Below, piece by piece: positions 47,227 to 58,019 of a stretch of 64,000 bases of DNA; position 1 is the stretch's first letter, and every line of letters begins with the position of its first letter. The position numbers and the translations under genes were made by a program. This DNA comes from Xiphophorus maculatus (lineage: Eukaryota > Chordata > Actinopteri > Cyprinodontiformes > Poeciliidae): contig NC_036453.1 of NCBI RefSeq assembly GCF_002775205.1, positions 7,839,103 to 7,903,102 of the forward strand, read 5' to 3'. The notes below the pieces were generated by a model. The model did no database searches, was not told the DNA's origin, and saw only the letters and a list, made by a program, of their open reading frames with translations.

Positions 47227-50200
47227 TAATTAACTAATTAGTTAAATTTTTTGGTGAGAAAAGGTTTTGTCTGATGCCATTTAAAAAAGAAAATTATACA
47301 AAAATAGACGTAAACAAAAATGTCTATTTTTTTCAAGTTGTTAATTAATCATAACTAAAGTATATTTGTAAAATGTAATTTGTTAATAATCTTAGTTTAT
47401 TGTCAGTAACTCTCCCTGCTTGCCTCTGCAGCTGCGGCCGCCGCAGCCGGCCGTCTACCTGTTCGTCCTGGACGTGTCCCACAACGCCGTGGAGACGGGT
47501 TACCTGAGCGTCTTCTGCCAGTCGCTGCTGGACAACATCAACGCGTACGTACCGATCACACGAGGAGTTTACTCAGAGCTTTATTCTGATTTATTCACAT
47601 GGAACCGGACGTCAGCAGGTTCTAATAAAATATTTAACATCTTCATATTTAAGACGTTTTCAGGACAGTCTTTGATTTAAAGAGCAAACTGGAGTAAAGC
47701 TTTGTTTCTGCGCCGCAGGCTTCCCGGAGACTCGCGGACCAAAGTGGGCTTCATCACCTTCGACAGCACCATCCACTTCTACAACCTGCAGGAGGGGCTT
47801 TCCCAGCCACAGATGCTCATCGTCTCCGACATCGAAGGTGAGTCGCGTCGGAGCGAACTGCTGGACGGCTACTGCATTTCTGCTTTTATTGAAATTCTAA
47901 CGTTTGATCCACAGATATCTTTCTACCAACACCAGACAGCCTTCTAGTAAACCTTAACGAATGCAAGGAGGTAAGCGGTTTGTTTCATCCGTTAGTCATG
48001 TTTTGACTAGGACTGGGCAGAAAAACCTCTATTTTTTTTATTACCTTGTTGATTTCTTGCTTTCTTTTTTAAGAAATGACAAACGATAGAAAATATTTTC
48101 AAAAGTGGCTTTTACTTCCATCCTCGACAGAATATTAGATAATTTTTGTTTAATTACAGAAATAGTGGTAATAGACACATTTTCAACAGAATAGAAAGTT
48201 ATTTTATTTTAATTTAATTTATATATTTTTTTGTTGTCCAAAGATTTCAGTGTAAAAATGAAATAATTTTATTTCATTCTCATATTAATGCAACTGTATT
48301 CTTGTAATATTTTGACTTTATTCTCGTTAAAAAACAAAAAAATGTATCTTGACTCTTACATTTTCTTGACCTGAATTCAAATCCAAATAAACAGCAGCTG
48401 TAAAACAAGATGGCCGCCCCGGGCGTGTTGACGTCGCACTGAAATATGGAGACCCAAAGAGTTTATTGGGGGAAAACAAAATCCAGATTTTCAAAAATTA
48501 AATGTTCAATAACCAATAGAATGTGATAAGTCGCCCAGCCCTGGTTCGATCCAGTAACTCTGACCACAGCTGCATCAGGAGAAAACTTTACCATGTTGGC
48601 TGTTTTTTCTCCAGCTTGTGCAGGATCTGCTGAAGAGTCTGCCAAACTTATTCGAGAAGACGATGGAGACGCAGTCTGCTCTGGGCTCGGCTCTGCAGGC
48701 CGCCTTCAAGCTGCTGTCTCCCACCGGAGGGCGGATGTCCGTCTTTCAGACGCAGCTGCCCAACCTGGGCGTGGGGGCGCTGCAGTCCAGAGAGGACCCC
48801 AACCAGAGAGCGTCTGCCAAGGTACAGACTGGGGGAAACTCGGTGATGGGTGTAGTTTTGTAGATCCTGAACTGCTGCAGTGAGAATGTGTTGATCATAT
48901 TAACCACACGGATCCCTGCATGTTGTTGTTTATATCTGGAAATTTCACACATGCGCCCAACGCTCCTTCGTCTTCTCGAATAAGGGTGAAAAGACGATTC
49001 TTTTCCTTCCCATCCACAGCGGCGCTGCTGCAGTAGAACCGTTGGCTAAATGAAACCTGGAGATGAAACTGTTCATAATTCAGCGCAGCAACGGAAAAAA
49101 TAACAGAAAAACTGTTGAAGAAAAACTTAAAATCACTTCAACACCAAAAAACACTCAAACATTTCCCTCACAAAGAGCAGAACATTCAGTCTGTAACAGT
49201 TTTATCATTTCAGGGTTCATGTTTATTTTGTGACTATTAATAATGGATCACTGTGATGGATTAGCCAAAGCTGCTATTAGCTAAGCTAACCCAGCGGTGG
49301 TAGATTAGCTAACTAAACACCTGCTCTACTGGTGATCTGTCAGAGTTGGTGTTTGTGTTGCCTTTTTTGTATCTTTACTTAACTGAAACAACAAATTCTG
49401 CAGCACATCTACATGTTAAGGTTGTCAAAGTCAAGCTAGCATAGCTGACCTACTTCTCTCTCCCTCACTATTTTTGTCTTAATTAAAACTTTTCCAGACC
49501 TTATCTAGTCAGTATTGACAATGAGTAGCAGAGCAATGTGTCCATTTTTATTTCGTACATCAGGCGTACATTTAAGAGTTAACACGTTATGTTGACAACT
49601 TGGCAGCTAAACCGATGCTAGTCATGGTCAGCGAGCAGCTTTTTGCCCTCCAGCTGGGGGCAGATCTTGTGTGATGTCACGTTGCTAATGGTCTATAATT
49701 GCACGAATTGGAATTACGAAAATAAATTTGCTTAATAGAAACACAACAGGTTTTTGTGCCAGGTGGTTTTTCAGCCATATTGAATTTAGTGAGTTTTCTA
49801 AAACTGAGAAACTTAAATTAATAAATGACTTTACAGATTTTTGTGATCAGTTGGTAATTTTATAAGAAAGCATCTCAGTGGAAATCTCTGATTGGCTGGT
49901 GTTTCCGTTCTCGTTTTCCTGCCAGGATGTCCAGCACTTATCCCCAGCAACAGATTTCTACAAGAAGCTGGCCCTGGACTGCTCCGGCCAGCAGGTGGCA
50001 GTGGACCTGTTTCTGCTCAGCGCTCAGTACTGCGACCTGGCGTCGCTTGGTGAGGAAAAAATCTGACCAACAACCAGCGGTTTCAAAATGCATGCTGTGG
50101 TGCTAAGACAAGCATGCATTTTGCTTGAAGTCGCTGCGTTAGTCCTGAGTTTAATTTGAAACGTTTCCTGCTGCTGCCTCTGTTTCTCAGGTTGCATATC

Positions 50201-53200
50201 CAGATTCTCGGCAGGGAGCGTTTATTACTACCCCTCCTATCACCATCAGCACAACCCGGCTCAGGTGGAGCGCTTCCAGAGGGATCTGAAGAGATACTTA
50301 ACGCGAAAAATCGGCTTTGAGGCCGTCATGAGAATACGATGCACCAAAGGCAAGCAAACCTCCCAGCTTTTTATTTCATTCTAGACTTTTAAAATCCCTA
50401 ATTTAGCTTAACGGCTGAAACAATTAACTAAATTAATGGTGATTATTGAAATCATCGTCAACCAATTAATTAATCAGTTTAGTAACTGGACTATCCAGAC
50501 CCCCCAAAAAAGAACAACATACTCAGAATAGTAATTAACTTTAAACTGTTTAAAAATTAATACATTTTGCATTTAAGATAAAAAAAACTGTAAATATGTC
50601 CTCAAATTATTTGGACTTATTTATTAATCCAAAAACAATCAACAGATTAATTGGCTGTAGTTTTTTAGCTGCATCTTCTGCTACATATGATCACATTTTT
50701 ATTATTCAGAAAAGTAGTTGAATTATTTGCTAATTTGCATCTTTTAATGCATCTCTAATGTGTAAAAATAGGCTTGTATGGTAAATGAAAAATGTGCAGA
50801 ATGTATAAGATAAGATAAATCTTTATCAGTTATTTATGATTAATCGATTACTAATCATTAGCTGCAGCCTGATTAGTTTAATCAGTAATTTTCTGCAGTG
50901 TAATTTGAGTTGTTTTGAACATTTTAAAGTGTAATTTTTCTGTTTTTCTTCTAGTTCATGTAAAGCACTCCCTTGTTGCTGTACAAATAAAGCTTCTTCT
51001 TCTTCTCCCTGCAGGATTGTCCATCCACACGTTCCACGGAAACTTCTTTGTGCGTTCCACGGACCTGCTGTCCCTCCCCAACGTCAACCCGGACGCCGGC
51101 TTCGCCGTCCAGATGTCCATCGAGGAAAACCTGGACGACATGCAGGTCGTCTCCTTCCAGGCTGCTCTGCTTTACACCTCCAGCAAAGGTTTGAGAACAA
51201 GCTCTTATTCTGAAAGTCAAACTCCAATTTTTTTCTTCCTGTTTTTATGAAACAAAATGTCTTCCCTTCACAGGAGAGAGGAGGATTCGGGTTCACACCA
51301 TGTGCCTCCCGGTGGTCAGTTCTCTGTCGGATGTGTTTGCTGGAGCCGACGTTCAGGCCGTCACTGGGCTGCTGGCCTGCATGGGTACGCACTCCTCCAA
51401 GCTGCGCAGACTCTGATGTCACGATATTATTCCCCTTCTCTGAATCCGCCACAGATATCCACACCCTTCATGCAACAAACCGTTTAATTATTATTTTATC
51501 TACATTAACTAGACATAAAGCAGTTCATTAAGACAGTGTTTGGCCACCAGGGGGCGCTCGAGAGCCTCCAAGTTGAAGGGAAGTAAATTTTTAAATCTTA
51601 ATATTTATACAAAAGATAAATGTGTCTGGTCTTCCATCATTATCCTAAATGTAAGTTAAAATAATTTATCAAAGGTGCAGATAGAAGACAGAAATAACTC
51701 TTATTGTCTGACAAGAAATTTAGGGAAAAAGTTTTGATCCTCAAACTGGAAACAGAAAAGTTTCTGACAAGAAAAAGAAAGAAGGAACCATCCAGCTGTG
51801 GAGGACTCGGCTGCAAAAAACTATTTTAAATCAAATTTGATGGCATTAATATAAAAATATAACTGTATGGTTTTTTTATCAAGAGGGGATGTGGTGGAAA
51901 TTTGTATCTAATATATTCAACATCAGATTAATAACATTTATAATATTTACCTGATCAAATATTTGCACTAGAAAACTCATTGCAAACTAAAATCAAAAGA
52001 TATAAAGCAACAGTTATGCTAAATCAATATAGTAATTATTGAATAGTAAATAAAAGTGAGAATAAAAATGTAAACCTGAATGTGTCTTTACATGTTTTGT
52101 TGGCTGAGTGGCATCGAATCAGCTGTTGCTGCTGCACTATGACTGAAACACAGACAGACTGTCTGTCTGTCGACGTCTGTCTGTCCCTGTCAGATCAACT
52201 TAGTAGATGTTGCAGCTTCTGTTAGCAGAACAAGCTAACCGTTTAAAAACTTTCTATTTATCCAGTTATGGCGTCACAATTACTCACCAGATCAAACTGG
52301 GATGAGACTCAAGAAGAAATAAAATAATTTAATTAAAAAGAAATTCAGAGGAGGGTAGACCATAGTTACTACCGAACTCTGAAGAAATCCTGTTCTCTGG
52401 AAACTCGATGGAAAAGTGTTGCGTTTCATAGAAACCACCGGTCTGTGTCTGTTTCCAGCTGTGGATCGCTCTGTGACATCCAGCCTGAGCGACGCCAGAG
52501 ACGCCATGACCAACGCCGCCATCGACTCGCTGTCGTCGTACCGGCAGTCTGCGCTGACCATCCAGCAGCCCGGCCTGCTGGCGCCGGCCTGCCTGCGCCT
52601 CTTCCCGCTCTACATCCTGGCTCTGCTCAAACAGGTACTGCCTCTGCTTCCATCGCAGCTCTGTAGTGTTGGTACCAAGAGTCACGTTTCAGAACCTCCA
52701 ACATTAGAAGAAGTGATTTTTCTTTGTCTGGCCAGAGATGAAGTGTCGATTTGTTCCTTATGCAGCTCACCTTTACTGAAACATTTGGATTTGTTAGATT
52801 GTGGATTAGATCCATTTTAAGTGAAACACAAAAGAACCGAGTTCCTCTGTAGCTTCACCTGAACATTTGGTTTGGATACATCCACCTGTACGTTTCTGTG
52901 TTCATACAAGTTTACATATCTACGTAATCTGGTTCACTTCAAGCAGCCTCAGAAGGTAAAACGCATAAAAACTCCCAATGCGATAAATTACGTCAATTAA
53001 AAGTGATTAAGGCAATTAATCAGGAAATTTAAGCACGCTAATGTTACATAAGAGATTAATCGAATCACCTGTCTTGACCTAAAAGCCTTTCTGCTGTGAG
53101 AAAACTTGCATTCAGCTTCTATGCTCCGTGAATCTGGAACAAACTTCCAAAAAACTGTAAACAGCTGAAACACTGACTTCCTTTACATCCAGGGTAAAAC

Positions 53201-55792
53201 CAGCTGGCCAGAGTTGATTTAAAACATAATCAATGAACCAATCAACATTTTGATGCCACTCTTCCAAATATAATGTTTGTTCATTTGTTGACTGTTTGCT
53301 GTTTTCTTTAGAAGTTTGTAGTTTTGTGTTTTTATGATTTAAGCAGCTTGAACCGCCTGAAATCTGCTATGGAAATCAAACCTGGTTGATCTGTAATATT
53401 GACCTGTTTTGTGTTTTTGTGTGTTCCCTGCAGAAAGCCTTCAGAACCGGAACCAGCACCCGGCTGGATGAGCGAGTGTTCGCCATGTACCAGCTGAAGT
53501 ACCAGCCGCTGGCGTTCGCCATGCTGATGATCCACCCGGCTCTGTACCGCCTGGACGACCTGAGCGACGAGGTGCGGCTCAGGAAGCCAGAACCATCTTT
53601 AACTGGCTGCGTTTCTTTATTTTCACCTGGTTTCCCGTCGTCCTCAGGGAGCGCTGAACATCAACGAGCGGACCATCCCCCAGCCCAGAGTTCTGCAGCT
53701 GTCGGTGGAGAAGCTCAGCAGGGAGGGAGCGTTCCTCATGGACGCTGGGCTGGTGCGTTTGGAGGGAAGGGAAACGTTCCTGTTAACAAGGTCAAAACGG
53801 TAACGCTTGTGTCTTTAATCCAGGTGATGTATCTTTGGATCGGACGAAACTGCCACCAAAACTTCCTCTCTCAAGTCCTGGGAGTTTCCAGCTACGCTGC
53901 CGTTCCAGAGAAGCTGGTAGGAAAAACTCTGCAACGAAATGTAAAGATAACGAATCTACATTTAATAAGGACAGCGGCAGGGTTACTGCACTGCAAAAAC
54001 ACTAATATTACCATGTAATTTTGTTTGTAGAGAAAATATCTGTAAATACATTTGAAATAAGATGAAAGTAACTTACCAGCAACTATTCAGCAAGAAATAT
54101 TAACTTGATTTAAGTCAATAAATCCTTAATATTGATTTAAAAAGTTTTAGTTCCACTGGCAGATTATTTTACTCAACATTTTCCATGTTGTAAGTGAAAT
54201 AATCTGCCAGTGGAACTAAAACTTTTTACATCAGTGTTAAGGATTTATTGACTTAAATCAAGTTAATATTTCTTGCTGAATAGTTGCTGTTAGTTTTGCA
54301 CTAAGATATTTGTTCTACAAACTAAACGATAAATATCTGGTCAAGTTTTCCAGCTATTGGAAAAAGAAAAGTGTAGTAAAATAATTCTTTATCTCGATGT
54401 TTTAACAGTTTAAAGTTCTCCTCCTTCCCACCAATCCTTCTCTTTTCAGTCTCCTTACTTTCTGTCCTTCCTTCATTCTTCCCTTCATCTTTTCTTTCCT
54501 TTCTTTCTGTTTTACTGGGCTCTGCCGTCACTTTTCTCCTTTCACATCTCGTCATTTCACCTTTCTCTCTGCTTTTCATTTCCTCTTTCCTTCCTTGTGT
54601 CCTCCTCTGTTTCCTTCCATCAGTTCATCCATGTTTTCCTCCTTTTTATTCGTTCCTTTCTTTAGTTTCTCGAACACTAAAACCTGCCTGGTGTAGAGAT
54701 GTTTTCTAAAACCCAGAGGGATCTCTGGGTCTCTGGCAGATTTAAAACCAAGCGTTTCCTGTTTTAGCCGACTCACTAGGCTGATGCTGTAACTCGGTTG
54801 TATCTTTTTATTTGTATTATTTTAAACGGCCTGTTGTTTCCTCTGCAGTGTCTCCTTCCAGAGCTGGACACTGCAGAGTCCCAGAGAACCAGAGCGTTGG
54901 TCAGCTGGCTCAGGGACCAGCGGCCGTTCTTCCCCTCCCTCCACATCATCAGGTGGGTTTTGTTTTAAAATGATTGAAACCAAACCATCTGTTTTTATTA
55001 ATAAAGTCGTGGATCTCTGTTGTTCAAACTGCTATAAACTCTACAGTTATTGGGGAAAACTTTGACTAGACACAGTCCCAGTCAGACATTTTAGGCATGA
55101 ATTTTAAAACTTTTTAGTTTTTTTAAAAGTCTTTAGCTAGGGTGAAATTAAAAATACAACTTCAATCAGTTTTAAAAATAGAAACTGGCTTTTAAATGTA
55201 TGAATTTCACACAGAATTATACATAAGACTCAAAACTAAACTCAGCATTCCCACTGATATTTGGTTAGAAAATATCTTAGATGCCATAAATAAATAAACG
55301 CTGGAGAAAATATTTATGGTCTGACAAAAGATGAATCTGTTTGATGGAAAACAAAGTGTCAAATGTCCAAAATGGGGTAAAAACTGGACTTCTAATCAAA
55401 GTTGGCCATTATATTTTAGTTTGCCAAGTCCCTGCTGTAGAAAATAGAAAACCATAACAAGATTTTGATAACGGTGATATCAGCTAATAGTGAATTTGTA
55501 TTATTTTTATCTCCAAAGTGTAATGCTTGAATGTTATGGTATAAAAAGTATAAGAATTCACAGGAATAGAAAGTATCTTGTCCCTAAAATAAAAGCTTGA
55601 TAGCTGCACTCTGAACGTTTGTTGGGTAAAAGCAGCATTGAGCAGGAATTTTCCTGTTGTGTTAATTTTCTGCTCAGGGACGAGAGCCAGCTGAAGCCTC
55701 ACTTCATGCAGAACATGATCGAAGACCGGACGGAGTCAGCTCTGTCCTACTACGAGTTCCTGCTCCACCTGCAGCAGCAGATCTCCAAATAA
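34279..55792 (+). CDS. sec24a: Sec24 COPII cargo adaptor, 23 coding exons, 1080 aa
   Basis: Sec24 pairs with Sec23 on Sar1-GTP at ER exit sites and binds cargo sorting signals. Coding exons: 34279-34339, 38338-38835, 41314-41451, 43458-43520, 44363-44523, 45338-45525, 45602-45704, 46366-46492, 46619-46728, 47432-47544, 47719-47837, 47915-47970, 48615-48821, 49926-50049, 50191-50349, 51015-51188, 51274-51384, 52459-52634, 53434-53571, 53648-53752, 53824-53916, 54849-54952, 55678-55792. Summed length is 3243 nt, in phase throughout. The N-terminal ~300 residues are Pro/Gln/Gly-rich and disordered. YPSLPPGYQNT is shared with human SEC24A. The zinc finger uses Cys417, Cys420, Cys438 and Cys441. 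It is followed by the trunk, beta-sandwich, helical and gelsolin-like domains, ending near EDRTESALSYYEFLLHLQQQ. Human SEC24A is of similar length (~1093). Two introns use GC donors (after 46728 and 50349). SEC24B is less likely given sar1b and camlg as neighbours. Confidence 0.95.
37083..37620. mobile_element. CTGCAAC-ended, ATTAATCGAT-rich element in sec24a intron 1
   Basis: It runs from about GGGACTGAAACGATTAATC to GTTGCAGCCCTA. Related elements or fragments in the same gene lie at 35.80-36.04, 39.19-39.64, 42.64-43.36, 43.90-44.33 and 50.41-50.87 kb. Probably a non-autonomous hAT-like family. Confidence 0.6.
37697..38230. mobile_element. palindromic MITE in sec24a intron 1
   Basis: The halves are inverted copies: ATTTTCTACCTCAGC / AAGGTCTAAAAATCA on the left against TGATTTTTAGACCTT / GCTGAGGTAGAAAAG on the right. 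CTCTGCAG and CAACTCAGC also mirror. It ends about 100 bases before coding exon 2. Confidence 0.65.
39187..39640. mobile_element. ATTAATCGAT-rich element in sec24a intron 2
   Basis: Shares GATTAATCGATTATTATAAT, TTTAAATATCCAAAATAAAT and ATGTGATTAATTGATTTATT words with the other family copies. The ends have diverged. Confidence 0.5.
39821..39893 (+). repeat. (CA)n microsatellite, interrupted
   Basis: Two CA tracts separated by CGCCTACACAAACCC-like sequence, in sec24a intron 2. Confidence 0.9.
41629..41850 (+). mobile_element. hAT-like fragment in sec24a intron 3
   Basis: AGAGTTGGGTAGTAAC and the following TTACTTGAGTAAC words match the 12.85-kb element. The right end is missing. Confidence 0.6.
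42352..42444 (+). CDS. sec24a: possible in-frame cassette exon of sec24a (31 aa)
   Basis: Between coding exons 3 and 4 lies a 93-nt stretch that would read G-QLSPGGLPAAPGPPLSPTPRK in the required phase 1-1. It is preceded by a long pyrimidine tract ending CGAG and followed by CCAG-GTCATG. A shorter version could start at the downstream gccag acceptor (42382). The Pro/Ala/Ser-rich composition fits the Sec24 N-terminal tail. The CGAG acceptor is unusual, so it may be an alternative exon or chance. It was not counted in the 1080-aa product. Confidence 0.4.
42639..43363. mobile_element. CTGCAAC-ended element in sec24a intron 3
   Basis: The clearest copy of the family, with GGGCTGCAACG at the left and CGTTGCAGCCC at the right as inverted ends. 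It ends 95 bases before coding exon 4. No clean target duplication is seen. Confidence 0.7.
44661..44910 (+). repeat. GC-rich minisatellite in sec24a intron 5
   Basis: About ten copies of a unit like CCAGGGGGCCTGGAGG plus CCAGGGGA, starting with variants containing CCTGTAGG. Confidence 0.93.
47181..47240. repeat. TA tract with mirrored flanks (perfect palindrome)
   Basis: TAATTAATTAGTG, then a TA run, then CACTAATTAACTAATTA: a self-complementary stretch in sec24a intron 9, able to extrude a cruciform. Confidence 0.85.
48912..49692 (+). repeat. dispersed element in sec24a intron 13, copy B
   Basis: Counterpart of 24785-25970 with one minisatellite unit. No terminal repeats or target duplications could be read and no coding capacity is seen. 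The element type is unknown. Confidence 0.8.
50405..50875. mobile_element. ATTAATCGAT-rich element in sec24a intron 15
   Basis: It runs from GGCTGAAACAATTAAC to ATTAGCTGCAGCC, matching the family ends seen at 37 and 42.6 kb. It sits inside the GC-AG intron 15. Confidence 0.55.
53984..54345. mobile_element. palindromic MITE in sec24a intron 21
   Basis: Two long inverted halves: CAGCAACTATTCAGCAAGAA and GTCAATAAATCCTTAATATT on the left mirror TTCTTGCTGAATAGTTGCTG and TAAGGATTTATTGAC on the right, meeting near 54180. The outer words CTGCAAAAACACTAAT / TTTGCACTAAGATATTTG suggest complete ends. A single-arm relative lies at about 45900-46015. Confidence 0.75.
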
Positions 55793-56785
55793 CCAGCAGT
55801 GCGTTGGACAGAGGACGTTCGCCGTGTGTATGCGTGTGTGTGTGTGTGTGTGTGTTAGGATGTCTGTGTGTGTGTGGGGCAGAAAGAGGCAGCGCTCTAC
55901 ACACCCTCCAGCTGCGATCCGCCATCACCTAGAAAATCCTGAGCGGACCGTCGGATCAGAATCTGTGACGGACGGAGGAACTGGACTCTGTCATTTCTGT
56001 GTCCGGCTGAGTCGGCCATGTTGATCATAATGGCGTTTATCGGATGAATCAGTGTTTCTTTTCCTCAGAACAATGCTGTCAGACCGAGGTGTCGATCAGA
56101 TGCAGGACTGGCGCTCTCTAGTGTTTCTGTTCCAAAAGCACATTTTGTCTTCACTAACAAATCAAACTCATCTTCATGAGTTCATCTGCTTAGTGGGTTT
56201 ATGAGGCGGCTGAGCTTCAGCCATCTTAACGTACCTGAAGGAGAGAGTGTTTCTTTTTCCCTTTTTTAGTCATTATAATTGTTGAACAAAGCATAGACTC
56301 TAAACCTGGAGGCCGATGAAACGGCCGTCTCTGCTGCCTGGAATGTGTCGACTCGGCGGCGGGGAAAAGGTCCGGTCGGTCAGACCTGTCCTCCAGAAAT
56401 TCGTCCGCCATCTTTTCTCTCTGGACTTTTCAGAACACCTCAGACGGCTTCGCTGTTCTGTTTTTCTTTATTTTCTGACTTCTGTTAATTTATGAGACTC
56501 CCAATCTGATTAAATTCTATAATTGCCTTGTATGGGAACTCACTTTTTATTATTAAACCTCTGTTTAAATACTGACTCTATATATGAAATATTTTAATAT
56601 AATAGGATATGGGAAATCTTTAACACAGGCGTGACGAAGCCATTCTGATCTTTTAATCCTGCTTATTGATACTTGTATATTGAACAGACTGCATTATGTA
56701 AAGGAGAAGAAATGCTGATGATTTTAGTATAAATAAGTTGAAATGGATGCTAAGAAAATAAACAGTTTGGGACTTTTTACATGTA
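55793..56785 (+). other. sec24a: sec24a 3' untranslated region with polyadenylation signal
   Basis: After the TAA at 55790-55792 the sequence lacks coding signal. It contains a (GT)n tract at about 55830-55880. An ATTAAA lies at about 56550 and a canonical AATAAA at 56757-56762. The latter probably sets the 3' end about 15-25 bases downstream. Confidence 0.65.
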
Positions 56786-57039
56786 GTTTGTGTTTTAGTT
56801 GGTCAATTATCTTTATTTTGGAGTTATAAGTTCCAGGTTCATTGAAATGGAGTTTATATGCCAATTTAGATTATCTTGAGTTATCATAAAAATAAAATAG
56901 AAATGGCTTTGAATTTAAAGATTTCCATGTCAAATTAAACGGATCCTGGTAACCTTAGACTTTCAGATCCCTGATTTGGGTTGGGGTACCTGCAGAACCT
57001 GAATGAATACTTCCTGGAATATCAGAGTAACTATGCTCT

Positions 57040-57235
57040 AAAACAGGGATCCCCAAAGTCGGTCCTGGAGGTCCGGCATCCTGCATGTTTTAGTCTCTCC
57101 CTGGTTTAACGCACCTGGATCCAATGAGGCTCGTTAGAGGCCTAAGAAGAACATTGACTTGCTGTAAAGGTTGTCGGTACCACCAGGGAGAGAACTAAAA
57201 CATGCAGGACGCCGGTCCTCGAGGACTGAATTAGA
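57040..57235. mobile_element. diverged hAT-like MITE downstream of sec24a
   Basis: The left end CAGGGATCCCCAAAGTCGG TCC and CATGTTTTAGTCTCTCCCTGG are mirrored by CCAGGGAGAGAACTAAAACATG and CCGGTCCTCGAGGACTG. The right terminus is cut short. Confidence 0.6.
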
Positions 57236-57764
57236 TTTTTTTTTTATTATTTTATTGTATTTGGCTTTTTCATTTTTCAATGTCCAGGTAATATCGGGAC
57301 TCTGGGTAGGGATCGTCAAGCTGCAGGTTGTGGCACTTTGGCAGATGAAGGTATCAGTCTGTCCAAAATCTGTCCTTTACGGTAAATGCGGTAAATGTAG
57401 ACACTTCTTCGGAGACTACAGTAAACTGTTTTCTTTTAAAAGGAAAATTGGAGTTCAGCTTGTTTGTGAGACAAGAATATTAGAGCAGGAAACCGTCTAA
57501 AACAAGAAGGGCGGTGTGTTCATCTGTGCTACCCGCAAATCAGTCCGACCTTGTGGTAATGCGCATGCGCGAGGCATGTTTCTTATGCACACGCTCATTC
57601 GCTGCCCACTGCGTGCGGAAGTGTCACTGCTGCGTTCAGGTTGTTCCGTTGGGAAGGAAATTCCAATGCTCCGATTTCCCAGTCAGGAAACTTAAATAGG
57701 GAGAAACTCCGACTAGAGTTAAACTTGTGAGACCGACTATCTACTATCCTACTATCTACTAGAC
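57236..57764. other. intergenic, NRF1-like palindrome
   Basis: No gene supported. An ATGCGCATGCGC match lies at about 57561 amid slightly raised CpG. The 109-codon frame from 57171 runs across repeat DNA and is not credible. Confidence 0.35.
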
Positions 57765-57988
57765 CAGGGGTGGGCACTCCTGGTCCTCGAGGGCCGGTGT
57801 CCTGCAACTTTTAGATGCATCTCTACTTCAACACACCTGAGTCAAATAATGAGGTCGTTAACAGGACTCTGGAGAACTTGACTGCACTTAGGAGGAGATT
57901 CAGCTGTTGGATTCAGGTGTGTTGGACCAGGGAGACATCTAAGAGTTGCAGGACACCGGCCCTCGAGGACCAGGAGTGCCCACCCCTG
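57765..57988. mobile_element. hAT-like MITE, 224 bp, intact with 8-bp duplication
   Basis: The ends CAGGGGTGGGCACTCCTGG and CCAGGAGTGCCCACCCCTG are exact inverted partners. It is flanked by tactagac at 57757-57764 and 57989-57996. No coding capacity. Confidence 0.9.
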
Positions 57989-58019
57989 TACTAGACTATC
58001 CTATCTCTCTGAGCTGCTA

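Noticed and set aside
51084-51464. 126-aa minus-strand frame opposite sec24a exons 16-17
   Set aside because: Antisense shadow crossing two real exons and their intron.
53386-54018. Single 210-aa frame treated as one protein
   Set aside because: It contains sec24a exons 19 to 21, but reads through the introns. Only the exon parts match Sec24.
55704-55928. Minus-strand frame with a long His/Thr run
   Set aside because: It is the reverse of the (GT)n tract in the sec24a 3' UTR.
57171-57500. 109-aa plus-strand frame downstream of sec24a
   Set aside because: It starts in the right end of a MITE and has no recognisable domain or splice link.
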